Below are positions 9,918 to 18,439 of a stretch of 64,000 bases of DNA, in pieces. Source of the stretch: CBDDEC01 sp965198045 (lineage in GTDB: Bacteria; Chloroflexota; Dehalococcoidia; UBA2979). The notes under the pieces are model-generated. The model did not search any database. It worked only from the letters and a program-made list of their open reading frames with translations, and was not told the DNA's origin. Every line of letters starts with the position of its first letter. Position 1 is the first letter of the stretch. Made by a program: the position numbers and the translations under genes. The DNA is taken from positions 372,001 through 436,000 of the forward strand of contig CBDAOL010000010.1 in the NCBI GenBank assembly GCA_965198045.1, in the 5' to 3' direction.

Positions 9918-10676
9918 GTGACCAAGGAACTCATCATCGAGGACGGGCCGATCACGCGGCTCACGATCAATCGGCCGGAACGGCACAACGCGATCAACAC
10001 GGAGGTCGGCGACGAGATGATCGATGTCGTGACGCGCGTGGGTCGCGACCCGACTGTCCAGGTTCTGATCCTGGGCGGCACTGGGAAGTCGTTCTGCTCG
10101 GGCGACGACACGACGGAGGGCGGCCGCATCCCGGACGTCCCGTGGGAGAACCCCTACCACGCAGCGCACATCGCGCCGTTCAATCTGGGACGGCATCCCT
10201 ACTTCCAGCTGCAACCCCTGTTGCGGCGTATCCCTCAACCCGTGATCGCGGAGGTGCACGGCTACTGCATGGGGTCCGGCTTCGACCTCATCCTCGCCTC
10301 CGACTTCGCGATCGCCGACCCCGACTCCCAACTACAACTGGTAATCGGCGCAACGGCCTTCCTGCCCAAGTATGTGGGGCTGAAGCACGCCTGGCGGCTG
10401 ATCGTCGACGACGGCTTTACCTCGGCGCAGGAAGCCGCGGACCTGGGCCTGATCACGAAAGTCGCGGCGCCGGGCGCGCTCGAGGAAGAGGTGAGCGCGC
10501 TGGCGGAGCGCCTCGCCGAGATCGGCCGCACCCGTCACGGCTACCTCGGCGTCCTCAAGGAGTCGCTCAACCGCTCCTTCCTTCCCGCGCTTGACGATGA
10601 CCTGCGCATGCAACTGATCGGCCACCGCATGTCGGATCTCTACCGGCTGCATCCATTCGAACCCGCGGACGCCTAG
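9918..10676 (+). CDS. Enoyl-CoA hydratase/isomerase family protein
   Basis: 252-residue crotonase-fold enzyme. TRLTINRPERHNAIN opens the fold; FCSGDD and HGYCMGSGFDLILASDFAIA supply the two oxyanion-hole loops. The usual catalytic glutamates of hydratases are not evident in the region after DPDSQLQLVIGATAFLPK, so it may be an isomerase- or hydrolase-type member. GGAGGT at 9908 with good spacing selects the GTG at 9918. The stop overlaps the next start by one base (TAGTG), implying translational coupling to the downstream CoA-transferase remnant. Confidence 0.85.
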   Translation: MTKELIIEDGPITRLTINRPERHNAINTEVGDEMIDVVTRVGRDPTVQVLILGGTGKSFCSGDDTTEGGRIPDVPWENPYHAAHIAPFNLGRHPYFQLQPLLRRIPQPVIAEVHGYCMGSGFDLILASDFAIADPDSQLQLVIGATAFLPKYVGLKHAWRLIVDDGFTSAQEAADLGLITKVAAPGALEEEVSALAERLAEIGRTRHGYLGVLKESLNRSFLPALDDDLRMQLIGHRMSDLYRLHPFEPADA

Positions 10677-11270
10677 TGGCGATGTCCGCGCTGCCGCTGA
10701 CCGGATCAGTCGTCGTCGACCTCAGCGACGAGTGTCTGGGTCTGGCGGGCCGCCTCCTGGCCGACCTAGGTGCGGACGTGGTTCGCGTTGAGGCGGCGGG
10801 CGGCGACGGATTGCGAATCGCCGGTCCTCACCTGGCCGGTCGTGCGGACATCGACAGCAGTCTGCGCCACCTGCTGCACAATGCGGGCAAGCGCAGCCTG
10901 GCGCTCAGCTTCGAGGCGCCGGGCGCCTGGGACCTCGTCGACCGGCTGCTGGGCGCCTCGACATCGTGCTTGCCCCGCTGCAGAAGTCGCCCGCGGCGCG
11001 ACGGGTATTGGCCAGCGATCGGCTGCGGCAGATCCACCCGCACCTTGGACTCGTCGACGCGGTGATGAAGCGCGGCGGGGAAAGGCTGCCGGCCTCCGAC
11101 CCAACCGGGGTAGCCGCCGGCGGCGTGCTGTACGGCCTCGGCCATCCCGGCGCGGCGCCTGACGACCCGGCGGGGCGGCTGGCATACAACAGGCGAGCCT
11201 GGTCGGCGCGGCCACCGCCGTGGCCAGGCTTTGCGAGGCCAAGCGGCGGCGCCCGGGGAGCCGGCCCGGA
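10676..11270 (+). pseudogene. CaiB/BaiF CoA-transferase, frameshifted N-terminal remnant
   Basis: Starts GTG at 10676 or ATG 10682. The first frame reads LTGSVVVDLSDECLGLAGRLLADLGADVVRVEAAGGD and NAGKRSLALSFEAPG, typical of the family N-terminus. Near 10958 the frame breaks and continues in another as DIVLAPLQKS...QIHPHLGLVDAVMK, and again near 11190 as QQASLVGAATAVARLCEAKR. About half the normal 400 residues is present, and there is no active-site Asp region. It was probably the third gene of the CoA-transferase/hydratase operon. Confidence 0.75.
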
Positions 11271-11294
11271 GTCCCACATAGAGGGCAGGGGGCC

Positions 11295-11373
11295 CACCCC
11301 GCTTCTGTTGCAGGGCAAACTAGCAACCTGCACCCCCACCGGGGGGCCTACGCGTGAGGGGGCGAGGGGAGAG
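11295..11373. repeat. GC-rich dispersed repeat, unit 1
   Basis: About 79 bp. It runs CACCCCGCTTCTGTTGCAGG, then AACTAGCAACCTGCACCCC, a CCCCCACCGGGGGG hairpin, CCTACGCGTGAGGG and GCGAGGGGAG. The same order of blocks recurs at 12.8, 16.0 and 50.5 kb. A second CCCCGCTTCTGT block follows at 11383. Confidence 0.75.
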
Positions 11374-11399
11374 AGGCCCCGCCCCGCTTCTGTGTATGC

Positions 11400-11589
11400 T
11401 GGTAGCATCGCGGAGTTGCTCGTTGGGGATGTGGGTGGCACGTGGGATCGGATGGTCCTGATCCAGTATCCGACCCGCTAGGCGGTCCTCGACTTGGCGG
11501 CGGATCCCGCGTTCCGGGAGGCCGTGCCGCAGCGCGACGCGATCGTGGCCGCCCAGGTCTTGTACGCGACCGACCCCAGCGGGGACTGA
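11400..11589 (+). pseudogene. DUF1330-like C-terminal fragment with in-frame stop
   Basis: The plus frame reads GGTWDRMVLIQYPTR, then a TAG stop at 11479-11481, then AVLDLAADPAFREAVPQRDA and VLYATDPSGD. The spacing W-D-x-x-x-L-I-x-Y-P-S-R-x-A-F/L matches the end of the small DUF1330/EthD-like dimeric alpha-beta proteins. The fragment lacks the N-terminal half and is interrupted, so it is not functional. Family assignment is tentative. Confidence 0.4.
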
Positions 11590-11774
11590 CGCGGCCGTCA
11601 CGCGTGTGGCCCAAGGCCCGGCAGGTCCATGTGCGAGCTGTCGCGAGCCCCGCACGCGCAACCTGATGAGCGCGACGCTCCCGGAGCACATGCGGGCGGC
11701 GCAGGTAACGGTCTCGCTCGGGGGCGGGTCGGTGCTCATGGCCATCGGATCGTTGTTGTCCGGGGGGTGACGTG

Positions 11775-12741
11775 ATGAAGTTTGGCGCGCAGGTCAGTTG
11801 CTACCTCAACGACATGGGACGACATCCGCGCGGTGGTGGAGACGATGGAGGCGGGGCGCTGGCACAGCCTCTACCACGCCGACCACTTCGTGCCCCCGAA
11901 AGGCGGCTCGTACGAGCAGATCAATCCGCACGCTTTCGTGCCCCCGAACGCTCCGAGGAGCGATGAGCCGCTGACTGCGTATGAGGGCTACACGGCCATC
12001 GCCGCCTCCGCGGCGATCACAGAGCGACTGCGCCTCGGGCATCTCGTGCTCGGCAACACCTACCGCAATCCAGCGCTCGTCGCGAAGATGGCCGCGAACA
12101 TCGACCAGATCTCGCACGGCCGCTTCACGCTCGCTATCGGCGCGGGCTGGTTCCGGCGCGAGCACGAGGCGTACGGCTGGGTGTTCCCATCGATGCGCGA
12201 GCGTTCGGACCGCCTCGAGGAGGCGGCAGCGCTGATCCGCCAGCTGTTCACCGCCGACGGCCCGGTCACCTTCGAGGGCCAGTATTACCAGCTCGACGAG
12301 GCGCCGCTGTCGCCCCGGAGCTTCGACGCGCCGATCCCGCTGATGATCGGTGGCACCGGACCGAAGCGGACGCTGCGCACGCTCGCCATGTACGGCGACG
12401 TGTTCAACCTCGACGGCTTCGCGCGTCGCGGGATGTCGGTGGAGTTGCTGCGGGAGAAGCGAGAGATCCTCGAGCGGCACTGCGAGCGCGTCGGGCGCGA
12501 TCCGGACGAGATCCGCATCACGATGCTAGTGCCCACGAAGCTGACCAACGACCAGGCCGAGGCGGACGAGTTCATCGAGCTGATCGGCCCGAAGACGGTC
12601 GCTGGCAGCGCTGACTACATCGCGCAGCGCCTCGGCGAGTTCGCCGCTGAGGGCGTGGACGAGGTGATGTTCGGCCGCCTGCCCAACACCGTCGAGGACT
12701 TCCAGCGCTTCGAAGAAGAGGTGATCGCCCAGTTCGACTAG
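11775..12741 (+). CDS. LLM-class F420-dependent oxidoreductase (N-terminal frameshift)
   Basis: Luciferase-like TIM-barrel protein of about 320 residues. Visible family blocks are HADHF, EGYTAIAASAAITERLRLGHLVLGNTYRNPALVAKMAANIDQISHGRFTLAIGAGWFRREHEAYG and PIPLMIGGTGPKRTL. Such enzymes use coenzyme F420 or FMN to oxidise alcohols or reduce enones; the substrate is unknown. The natural start is probably ATG 11775 (MKFGAQVSCYLN), but that frame runs out and the barrel frame (TTWDDIRAVVE) is one base off, with the indel near 11810. Without correction the only in-frame start is a TTG at 11782. A GC-rich repeat array follows. Confidence 0.85.
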
Positions 12742-12803
12742 GGACCCGCGTCTCTCTTCGCGAGCTCTGACGATCGCGCGACTGCGCGTCGCGCGGCCAT
12801 CTG

Positions 12804-12984
12804 CACACCCCGATCCATCAAGGGGTCGACTAGCGACCTGCACCCCCACCGGGGGCCTACGCGCGAGCGGGCGAGGGGAGGAGTGCGCCACCCCGTTTCA
12901 TCGAGGGGTCGAACTAGCAACCCCCACCCCCACCCCCACCCCCACCCCCACCGGGGGGCCTACGCGTGAGGGCGTGAGGGGAGT
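12804..12984. repeat. GC-rich dispersed repeat, two tandem units
   Basis: Unit one (12804-12888) and unit two (12889-12984) share CACCCCGxTTCATCxAGGGG, TCGAACTAGC, the C-run/G-run hairpin, CCTACGCGxGAG and GAGGGGAG. Unit two contains an expansion of the hexamer CCCCCA to about five copies at 12918-12950. The repeat fills the gap between two convergent genes. Confidence 0.8.
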
Positions 12985-13976
12985 GGCGCCCGACACAAGC
13001 GGGGCGCCGTGCGAGCCATCGTCAGGCCATCGGTCGGTGTTACGCGGAGCTGGACATGCCTGCCTGGGACCACTTTCTCAGCAGATCATCCCGCGTGAAG
13101 TCTCCCGCGCCAGCTGCAATCACCCAGCCGAGAAGTTCCGTACCCGTGGTTAACGAAACACTCCTGACCAGAGCCTCGGTCACGACGGCCGGAGCGAACG
13201 GCTGGGCCGCCCGCGCGCTGGCGGGAATTGAAAGCTGCCCGTTGAAGACGAGTACGCGCCTCGATACGTCGTACGCCGCTGCAACGAGCTGCTCAGAATG
13301 GAGGCCGATGCCTTCCACGTCCCCCCTTTGCGCGTTACGTCTTCGCGAGCCGCGGGTCTCAATCACCGTCTTTGCTTCTGGGACGTAGAGGTCGGCCAGC
13401 TTCTCCTCGGTGAACGCCTCGTCGAGATCAACGACCTCCAGCCCAAAGACCTCCTGAAGCGCTCCTTTCACTGCTAGTTTCAGCATCTCGTCTTGTGTGT
13501 AAGCCAGCGGGCTGTGTCGAGCAACGAAGGCCTCCTCTACTCGGAGACGCTCTTCGATCTCGTCCGTGACCTCGCGATGTCGCCGAATCTCCTCAGCAAG
13601 TTCGCCTCGCAGCGATTCCACCGCGTCCGACGTCCCGAGGCCATGCAGAAGCTCAGGGTGTAGCGCTGGTATTGCGCGCGTAGTGAACGCTGAGAGCAGC
13701 CGTACCGCCTCCTCGTCGGCGTCACCGTAGGGCCGCGCGAGCGCGATTACGGCAAAGGACTCGTCGCCCGACGTAATGACCACGTCATCGTATTGGTTGA
13801 CAGCCAACCCGAGGGCGGGGCGGTCGTACAACGGGCTAGGCCCCTCGCCGACAGGCGGCGAGTATCCCGAGTGAATTCCAAGTACCTGACGCCCGAACAG
13901 ATCGCCATACGAGTCGAGGAACGGTTCAAGATGGATGCCAGCGGGGCCGTCTGCCCCGACGATCACAGGGGTGGCT

Positions 13977-15547
13977 GAGGCTGTCGCACAAACCCACGAA
14001 GAGGGGGACATCGCTATACGATGAGCATGGCGGCGGGGGCGGAGTGATTCCGAGGTGCCGCCGTGACCCAGCGTTTCTTGCCGTGCGACCGTGACCAGCA
14101 ATACCTGATGCCCGCCAGCCTCCGCGACTGGCTGCCCGGGGACCACCTCGCGTGGTTCGTGCTCGATGCGGTCAGCCAGTTGGACCTCACCGCGTTCTAC
14201 GAGCGCTACCGCGAGGACGGTTGGGGGCGGAAGGCGTACGAGCCGTCGATGATGGTCGCGCTCGTGCTCTACGCCTACTGCGAGGGCGAGCGCTCGAGCC
14301 GCCAGATCGAACGGCGCTGCCGGGAGGACATCGCCCTCCGGGTGCTGACCGCGAACCAGCACCCCGACCACGCGACGATCTGCCGTTTCCGCCAGCAGCA
14401 CGAGGAGGCGCTCTCGGGACTGTTCGCCGAGGTGCTCAGGCTGTGCGCCGAGGCTGGTCTGGTGCGGGTCGGGGTGGTCGCGCTCGACGGGACCAAGCTG
14501 CACGCCAACGCCAGCCGTGAGCGCAACCGCACGGATGCGGACCTGGAGGCCGAGGTGCGGCGCATCCTCGACGAAGCGGAGCGGGTGGACGCCGAGGAGA
14601 ACGCGCGCTTCGGCGACGCGCGGGGCGACGAGTTGCCTCCGGGATTCAGGGACCGCGAGGAGCGCCTGCAGCGGTTGCACGAGGCGCGGGAGCGACTGGC
14701 GGCCCGAGAGCGGGAGCGGCAGGAGGACTACGAGCAACGCCTCAGGAGCCGCGCGGAGAAGGACCGGCGCGGGCGCCGCCCGAAGCCGCCGCAGCCCGAG
14801 CAGGGTGCGAAGGTGAACGTCACCGACCCGGACAGCCGCGTGGTGCGCGACTATCACGGCTACTTCCAAGGCTACAACGTGCAGGCGGTGACGACCCGCG
14901 ACCAGATCATCGTCGCGGCCGAGGAGAGCCGACAGGCGACCGACATGCACGAGCTGCAACCGATGATCGAGGTGATGCACCGCAACCTGCAGGCCGCACA
15001 CTGCGGGCCGGCGCGCGTGCTGCTGGCTGATGCCGGCTACTACTCCGAGGCGAACGTGCGGCAGGCGGGGAGCGCAGGTCCGGAGCTGCTGCTCGCGACC
15101 CGCAGCGACCGCAACCGGCGCGTCGGCGCGGCGCCGCCGCGCGGGCGCATCCCTGCCGGGCTCTCCGTCCGTGAACGGATGGATCGCAAGCTGGCGACGC
15201 AGCGTGGCCGGCGTCTCTACGAGCAGCGGCGCTGGATGATCGAACCCGTCTTCGGCGACGTCAAGGAGAACCGCGGCATCCGCCGGTTCATGCGGCGCGG
15301 GATCGCCTCGTGCGCCAGCGAATGGAAGCTGATCGCCGCCACCCACAACCTCAAGAAGCTCTATCGCCGGGCGCGGCCGTCCTCCTGGCCAGCGAACGGC
15401 AACCCCCGGCAAAGAGGCTGGTCTGCCGCCGTGGCGGCCGCGTAGCGCCGCTGCCCTGTGAGAGGCGGCTACTCCGCCCCGACAACCGACCGGCTGACCT
15501 CTTGGCCCTCGTGGCGCTCCGCCCACGCCACTCCATGCGACAGCCTC
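13977..15547 (+). mobile_element. IS-B copy 1 (IS1182-like), complete
   Basis: 1,571 bp with 11-bp terminal inverted repeats GAGGCTGTCGC / GCGACAGCCTC. Flanking tetramers are GGCT (left) and AGCT (right), a near-match to the AGCT duplication seen at copy 2. It carries the one intact transposase of the three large copies and sits in antisense orientation inside the gene at 13.0-15.9 kb. Confidence 0.92.
14063..15445 (+). CDS. IS1182-like DDE transposase (IS-B1), intact
   Basis: 460 residues. The N-terminal region (QRFLPCDRDQQYLMPASLRDWLPGDHLAWFVLD, YEPSMMVALVLYAYCEGERSSRQIERRC) is the usual DUF772-type domain. DDE blocks: VVALDGTKLHANAS (D), VLLADAGYYSEANV (D) and RRWMIEPVFGDVKENRGIRRFMRRG (E). 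A highly charged helical insert (about 170-250) separates the first D from VNVTDPDSRV. The start follows a GAGGTGCCGCC segment with GTG at 14063. It is intact here, whereas copy 2 has an internal duplication and copy 3 a one-base insertion. Confidence 0.93.
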   Translation: MTQRFLPCDRDQQYLMPASLRDWLPGDHLAWFVLDAVSQLDLTAFYERYREDGWGRKAYEPSMMVALVLYAYCEGERSSRQIERRCREDIALRVLTANQHPDHATICRFRQQHEEALSGLFAEVLRLCAEAGLVRVGVVALDGTKLHANASRERNRTDADLEAEVRRILDEAERVDAEENARFGDARGDELPPGFRDREERLQRLHEARERLAARERERQEDYEQRLRSRAEKDRRGRRPKPPQPEQGAKVNVTDPDSRVVRDYHGYFQGYNVQAVTTRDQIIVAAEESRQATDMHELQPMIEVMHRNLQAAHCGPARVLLADAGYYSEANVRQAGSAGPELLLATRSDRNRRVGAAPPRGRIPAGLSVRERMDRKLATQRGRRLYEQRRWMIEPVFGDVKENRGIRRFMRRGIASCASEWKLIAATHNLKKLYRRARPSSWPANGNPRQRGWSAAVAAA

Positions 15548-15973
15548 AGCTACGCCCGATTGATCGCGCGAGATCGCCCTTAGATGCCCAACGCCTTTGT
15601 GATCCTTCCCATGCCGGACGAGGCTCACGTGGACTCCTCCGTTTTCGGACACCTCCGTGAGGAACCGCTCCCCTACCTGGGGGAGGCCCGTCTGGGAGTC
15701 CTGATGCCAATCGTCACAATCATGCAGGACGAGATCGAAGGTCGGCTCGCCCACCTCGCTACGCGACCCTCCTTCGGCATGGCTGCCAGCGACGGCCTCT
15801 GTGACTCGCGGGTCTTCGCGAAGTTCGTCGCACAGCTGTGCTGCAGTTCGACCCAGAGCAAGCACCCTCATGCGTTGAGCGTAACGAATCTGGATTCAGC
15901 GGGCGCATTGGGAGCGGTTAACTTCACTTCGATGCTCCCCGCGGCACGCGGAGAGGAGTGGAACGCGCAACGC

Positions 15974-16024
15974 CCACCCCGTTTCCTTCCACCCCTCGCG
16001 GCCTACGCGTGAGGGCTGGGAGGA
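15974..16024. repeat. GC-rich dispersed repeat, partial unit
   Basis: CACCCCGTTTCCTTCCACCCC followed by TCGCGGCCTACGCGTGAGGG. The central hairpin and AACTAGCAACC block are absent. It lies between the divergent interrupted gene and a small open frame. Confidence 0.55.
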
Positions 16025-16153
16025 CCGCGGGCGCGGGCCGAGGACTAACGGCTCCATGCCCCCGCGCGCATAGGCCTTGGCGCTCGTCCGCCCCGCGGGC
16101 ACTAACCTGCTCCGACGGTGAGGACAAGAACCAAACCGACCAACACGGCTGAG

Positions 16154-16360
16154 ATGATCGCAACGAAGATCATGAACTCGGATGCCCTCGGTGCCCCCAT
16201 TGACGCTGTGGCGGCGCGAATCCTCGCCGACATCCGTCCGCACCTGCCGGCGACGCTGCAAGGCCTACCCGACGACCGGCTGCTGGCGTTAGTCAACTGG
16301 TCGATCATCGCGGCGTGGAACACAGCTGCGCGAAAGTTCGAATCGCCATCATCGACGTAA
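16154..16360 (+). CDS. Hypothetical protein, 68 residues
   Basis: Reads MIATKIMNSDALGAPIDAVA, RILADIRPHLPATLQGLPDDRLLALVNWSII and ends KFESPSST. A GTG at 16118 would add 12 residues. Composition is protein-like with an amphipathic middle, but I recognise no family. On the opposite strand the same bases encode a very hydrophobic stretch (FVAIISAVLVGLVLVLTVGAG), so the coding strand is uncertain. Confidence 0.35.
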   Translation: MIATKIMNSDALGAPIDAVAARILADIRPHLPATLQGLPDDRLLALVNWSIIAAWNTAARKFESPSST

Positions 16361-16394
16361 GCTGGCGAGCCGGAGAGAAAGAACGCCCCGAAGT

Positions 16395-17231
16395 TCACGC
16401 GCCACCATCCACGCGCACGTCCGCCGCATCGAGGCTGTCGGCGATGTGTGCGAAGCGAGCCTCGATGCGGCCGCGCGAGTCATCATGCGTGAAAATGAAC
16501 GGCTCGTTCGTCGCGATCGCATCCAACACTGCCGCCGCGACCGGGTCCGCCGTCATCGCCTGCGCCACGCGCACGGGCACCCGCACGCGGTGCCCCTCGC
16601 CGAGGCTCGCAGGCCGGTTGCGCTCGGCGTCGAAGATGCGGGTCGAGACCGTGCCCGGGCAGAGCACCGTCACGCCGATGCCTTCGCCAGACAGCTCCTG
16701 GCGCAGCACTTCGCTGTAGACGACGACCGCGGCCTTCGAGGCGCTGTATGCGCCGGCGCCGGCGTCGACACGCGGAGCGAGGCCGGCCATCGAGCCGGTG
16801 TTCATGATGTGTGCGTTCGGCGCGTGCGTGCGGAGCTGCGGCAGGAACGTGCGCACACCCTCGACGACGCCCAGGAGATTGACGCCGAGGATCCACGTCC
16901 AGTCGTCGTCGTCCGAGTCGTCGAGGTCGGCGCGCGTCATCACGCCCGCGTTGTTGACCAGCAGCTGCGCCGGGCCGAACTCGCGCTCCGTGGCTTCAGC
17001 GAGCGAGGCCCACGAGGTCTGCAGGCTGACGTCAGTCGCGTGCCCCAGAGCCTGGCCGCCAGCGGCCTCGACGGCCGCCACCGCCTCGGCGAGGCCGTCC
17101 GCGTCGACATCAGCAAGTACGACACGGCCGTCGCGGGCGCCGAGCGCCACCGCGATGGCGCGTCCGATACCACTCGCTGCGCCCGTAACGACGGACACAC
17201 ACCCTTCGACGTTCAGACCGCCCTCGGGCAT
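16395..17231 (-). CDS. Short-chain dehydrogenase/reductase
   Basis: 278 residues from ATG 17231. Rossmann glycine motif TGAASGIG at residues 16-23, structural LLVNNAGVM, catalytic Ser in NTGSMAG, and YSASKAAVV (Tyr and Lys). The C-terminus (FTHDDSRGRIEARFAHIADSL) is typical of SDRs acting on alcohols or keto groups of small lipophilic substrates. The cofactor is probably NAD because an acidic residue follows strand 2 (VVLADVDADG). A 12-bp tandem repeat lies 20 bp upstream of the start, and an aldo/keto reductase is encoded upstream on the same strand. Confidence 0.9.
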   Translation of the reverse strand: MPEGGLNVEGCVSVVTGAASGIGRAIAVALGARDGRVVLADVDADGLAEAVAAVEAAGGQALGHATDVSLQTSWASLAEATEREFGPAQLLVNNAGVMTRADLDDSDDDDWTWILGVNLLGVVEGVRTFLPQLRTHAPNAHIMNTGSMAGLAPRVDAGAGAYSASKAAVVVYSEVLRQELSGEGIGVTVLCPGTVSTRIFDAERNRPASLGEGHRVRVPVRVAQAMTADPVAAAVLDAIATNEPFIFTHDDSRGRIEARFAHIADSLDAADVRVDGGA

Positions 17232-17251
17232 CGCACTGCTCCCACTCCGGC

Positions 17252-17352
17252 CGCGCCTCCGACCGCGCCTCCGACCGCGCCTCCGACCGCGCCTCCGACC
17301 GCGCCTCCGACCGCGCCTCCGACCGCGCCTCCGACCGCGCCTCCGACCGCGC
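17252..17352. repeat. 12-bp tandem repeat, eight units
   Basis: Eight head-to-tail copies of GCCTCCGACCGC with almost no divergence, directly upstream of the SDR start codon on the minus strand. It lies in the 5' untranslated or promoter region of that gene, so copy number changes could affect its expression. Confidence 0.9.
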
Positions 17353-17464
17353 CGATGATAGCGGGCTGTCCGAGGCTGGAACCACGATCGGCGTGCCCAG
17401 AGCCACCCTCTCCGCAGCCGAAGCAGTAGAAGACTGTTGCGTGCCAGTTGATGTGCAATGACGG

Positions 17465-18439
17465 TCAGGTGAAGTTCGCGAACTCCGTCTTCGCCCCGTA
17501 GCGCGTGCGGATCGCCTCGATCACGTCGGCCGAGAGCGGGGGCAGCGCGAGCGTCTCCACGTTCATCGCCACCTCGTCGGGATGCTGCGCGCCCATGATC
17601 ACGCTCGACACGCCGGGCGCGCCGAGCGAGAAGCGCGTCGCGACCTGCGCGAGCGACGCGTAGGGCGGCTCGACCGCGAACCCGCGCAGCTCGGCGTTGG
17701 CGGCGAGCACGTAGTCGAGCTTCTCGCGGTCGTAGCGCGCGCGGTGGTCGCCCTCGTCGAAGACGTGATCGGGTGGCGCGTAGGCGCCGGTCAGCAGCCC
17801 GCTCTCTAGGGCAGTGCGGACGATCACGCCCACGTCCTGCGCCGCCGCCTCCTCGATCGCGGGCAGGTTCTGCTGCCGCAGCACGCTGTAGATCACCTGC
17901 AGCACGTCGACCTGCCCCGTCGCTACGTAGGCGCTGCACATCGCCTGGGTCTCGGCCGTCACGTTCGGACCGTAGATCGAGGCACCGATCGCTCGGATCG
18001 TCCCGCGCTCCTTGAGCCGCAGCAGGATCGCGAGCGCCTCCTCCCGCACGGCGGCCTCGGCCGGCGGGAAGTGCAGGAAGTAGACGTCGAGGTAGTCCGT
18101 GCCCAGCGCTCGCAGCGAGGTCTCGAGATCCGCCTCGATCTCGGCGACCGTGTCGGCGACACGGCCGGCGGCTGTCTTCGAGGAGAGGACCAGCCGCTCC
18201 CGCTGGCCCGAGCGCCGCAGGTACTCGCCGATCTGCTGCTCGGAGCGGTTGTAGACGCGCGCCGTGTCGATCAGGTTGCCGCCCGCGGACACGTAGGCGT
18301 CGAGGATCGAAGCGGCCTCGTCGCTCGTGATCGCGCCGTAGCTGCCCACCGGCCCCTCGCCCGCGAGCGGCCACGTGCCGAGACCGAGCTCACTGACCTC
18401 GATCCCCGTGCGCCCCAGCCGGCGACGCGTAATCGGCAC
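17465..18439 (-). CDS. Aldo/keto reductase
   Basis: 324 residues, full length for the family. MPITRRRLGRTGIEVSELGLGTWPLAG opens the barrel; the catalytic tetrad is D58 and Y63 (LIDTARVYNRSE), K87 (LSSKTAAG) and H122 (VYFLHFPP). GVSSVIMGAQHPDEV near the end is the usual NADPH-binding segment. It reduces carbonyls to alcohols; the substrate is unknown. The SDR follows about 230 bp downstream in the same direction, so the two may be co-transcribed, with the 12-bp repeat between them. Confidence 0.9.
   Translation of the reverse strand: MPITRRRLGRTGIEVSELGLGTWPLAGEGPVGSYGAITSDEAASILDAYVSAGGNLIDTARVYNRSEQQIGEYLRRSGQRERLVLSSKTAAGRVADTVAEIEADLETSLRALGTDYLDVYFLHFPPAEAAVREEALAILLRLKERGTIRAIGASIYGPNVTAETQAMCSAYVATGQVDVLQVIYSVLRQQNLPAIEEAAAQDVGVIVRTALESGLLTGAYAPPDHVFDEGDHRARYDREKLDYVLAANAELRGFAVEPPYASLAQVATRFSLGAPGVSSVIMGAQHPDEVAMNVETLALPPLSADVIEAIRTRYGAKTEFANFT

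Larger units (their letters stand above)
13040..15871 (-). pseudogene. Restriction-endonuclease-like protein, split by IS-B1
   Basis: The host gene is 15871-15548 plus 13976-13040. Joining them across one copy of the duplicated bases restores SRDQSGVATPVIVGADG and gives a protein of about 420 residues. The N-terminus (MRVLALGRTAAQL) is unrecognised. The last 170 residues resemble PD-(D/E)XK-type domains: LKLAVKGALQEVFGLEVVDLDEA, then VIETRGSRRR at the E-x-K position (R for K), RRVLVFNGQLSIP and AVVTEALVRSVSLTTGTELLGWV. The middle (LRGELAEEIRRHREVTDEIEERLR) looks coiled coil. IS-B1 plus its 4 extra bases is 1,575 bp, so the frame stays open antisense through the element (943 codons). Whether any product is made is unknown; the native gene is interrupted. 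Confidence 0.65.

Noticed and set aside
7128..10331. Very long minus-strand open frame (over 1,000 codons) opposite the CoA-transferase and hydratase genes
   Set aside because: It is antisense to two clearly conserved genes; GC-rich codon bias keeps this frame open. The translation is low-complexity with no family-like blocks.
12918..12950. CCCCCA repeats as a possible CRISPR array
   Set aside because: No spacers: it is a hexamer expansion inside one unit of the dispersed repeat. No array of regularly spaced repeats was seen anywhere in the window.
16102..16170. Small membrane peptide on the minus strand (FVAIISAVLVGLVLVLTVGAG)
   Set aside because: It overlaps a plausible plus-strand frame and has no ribosome site; one strand cannot be preferred, so it is only mentioned under the 16.15-kb entry.
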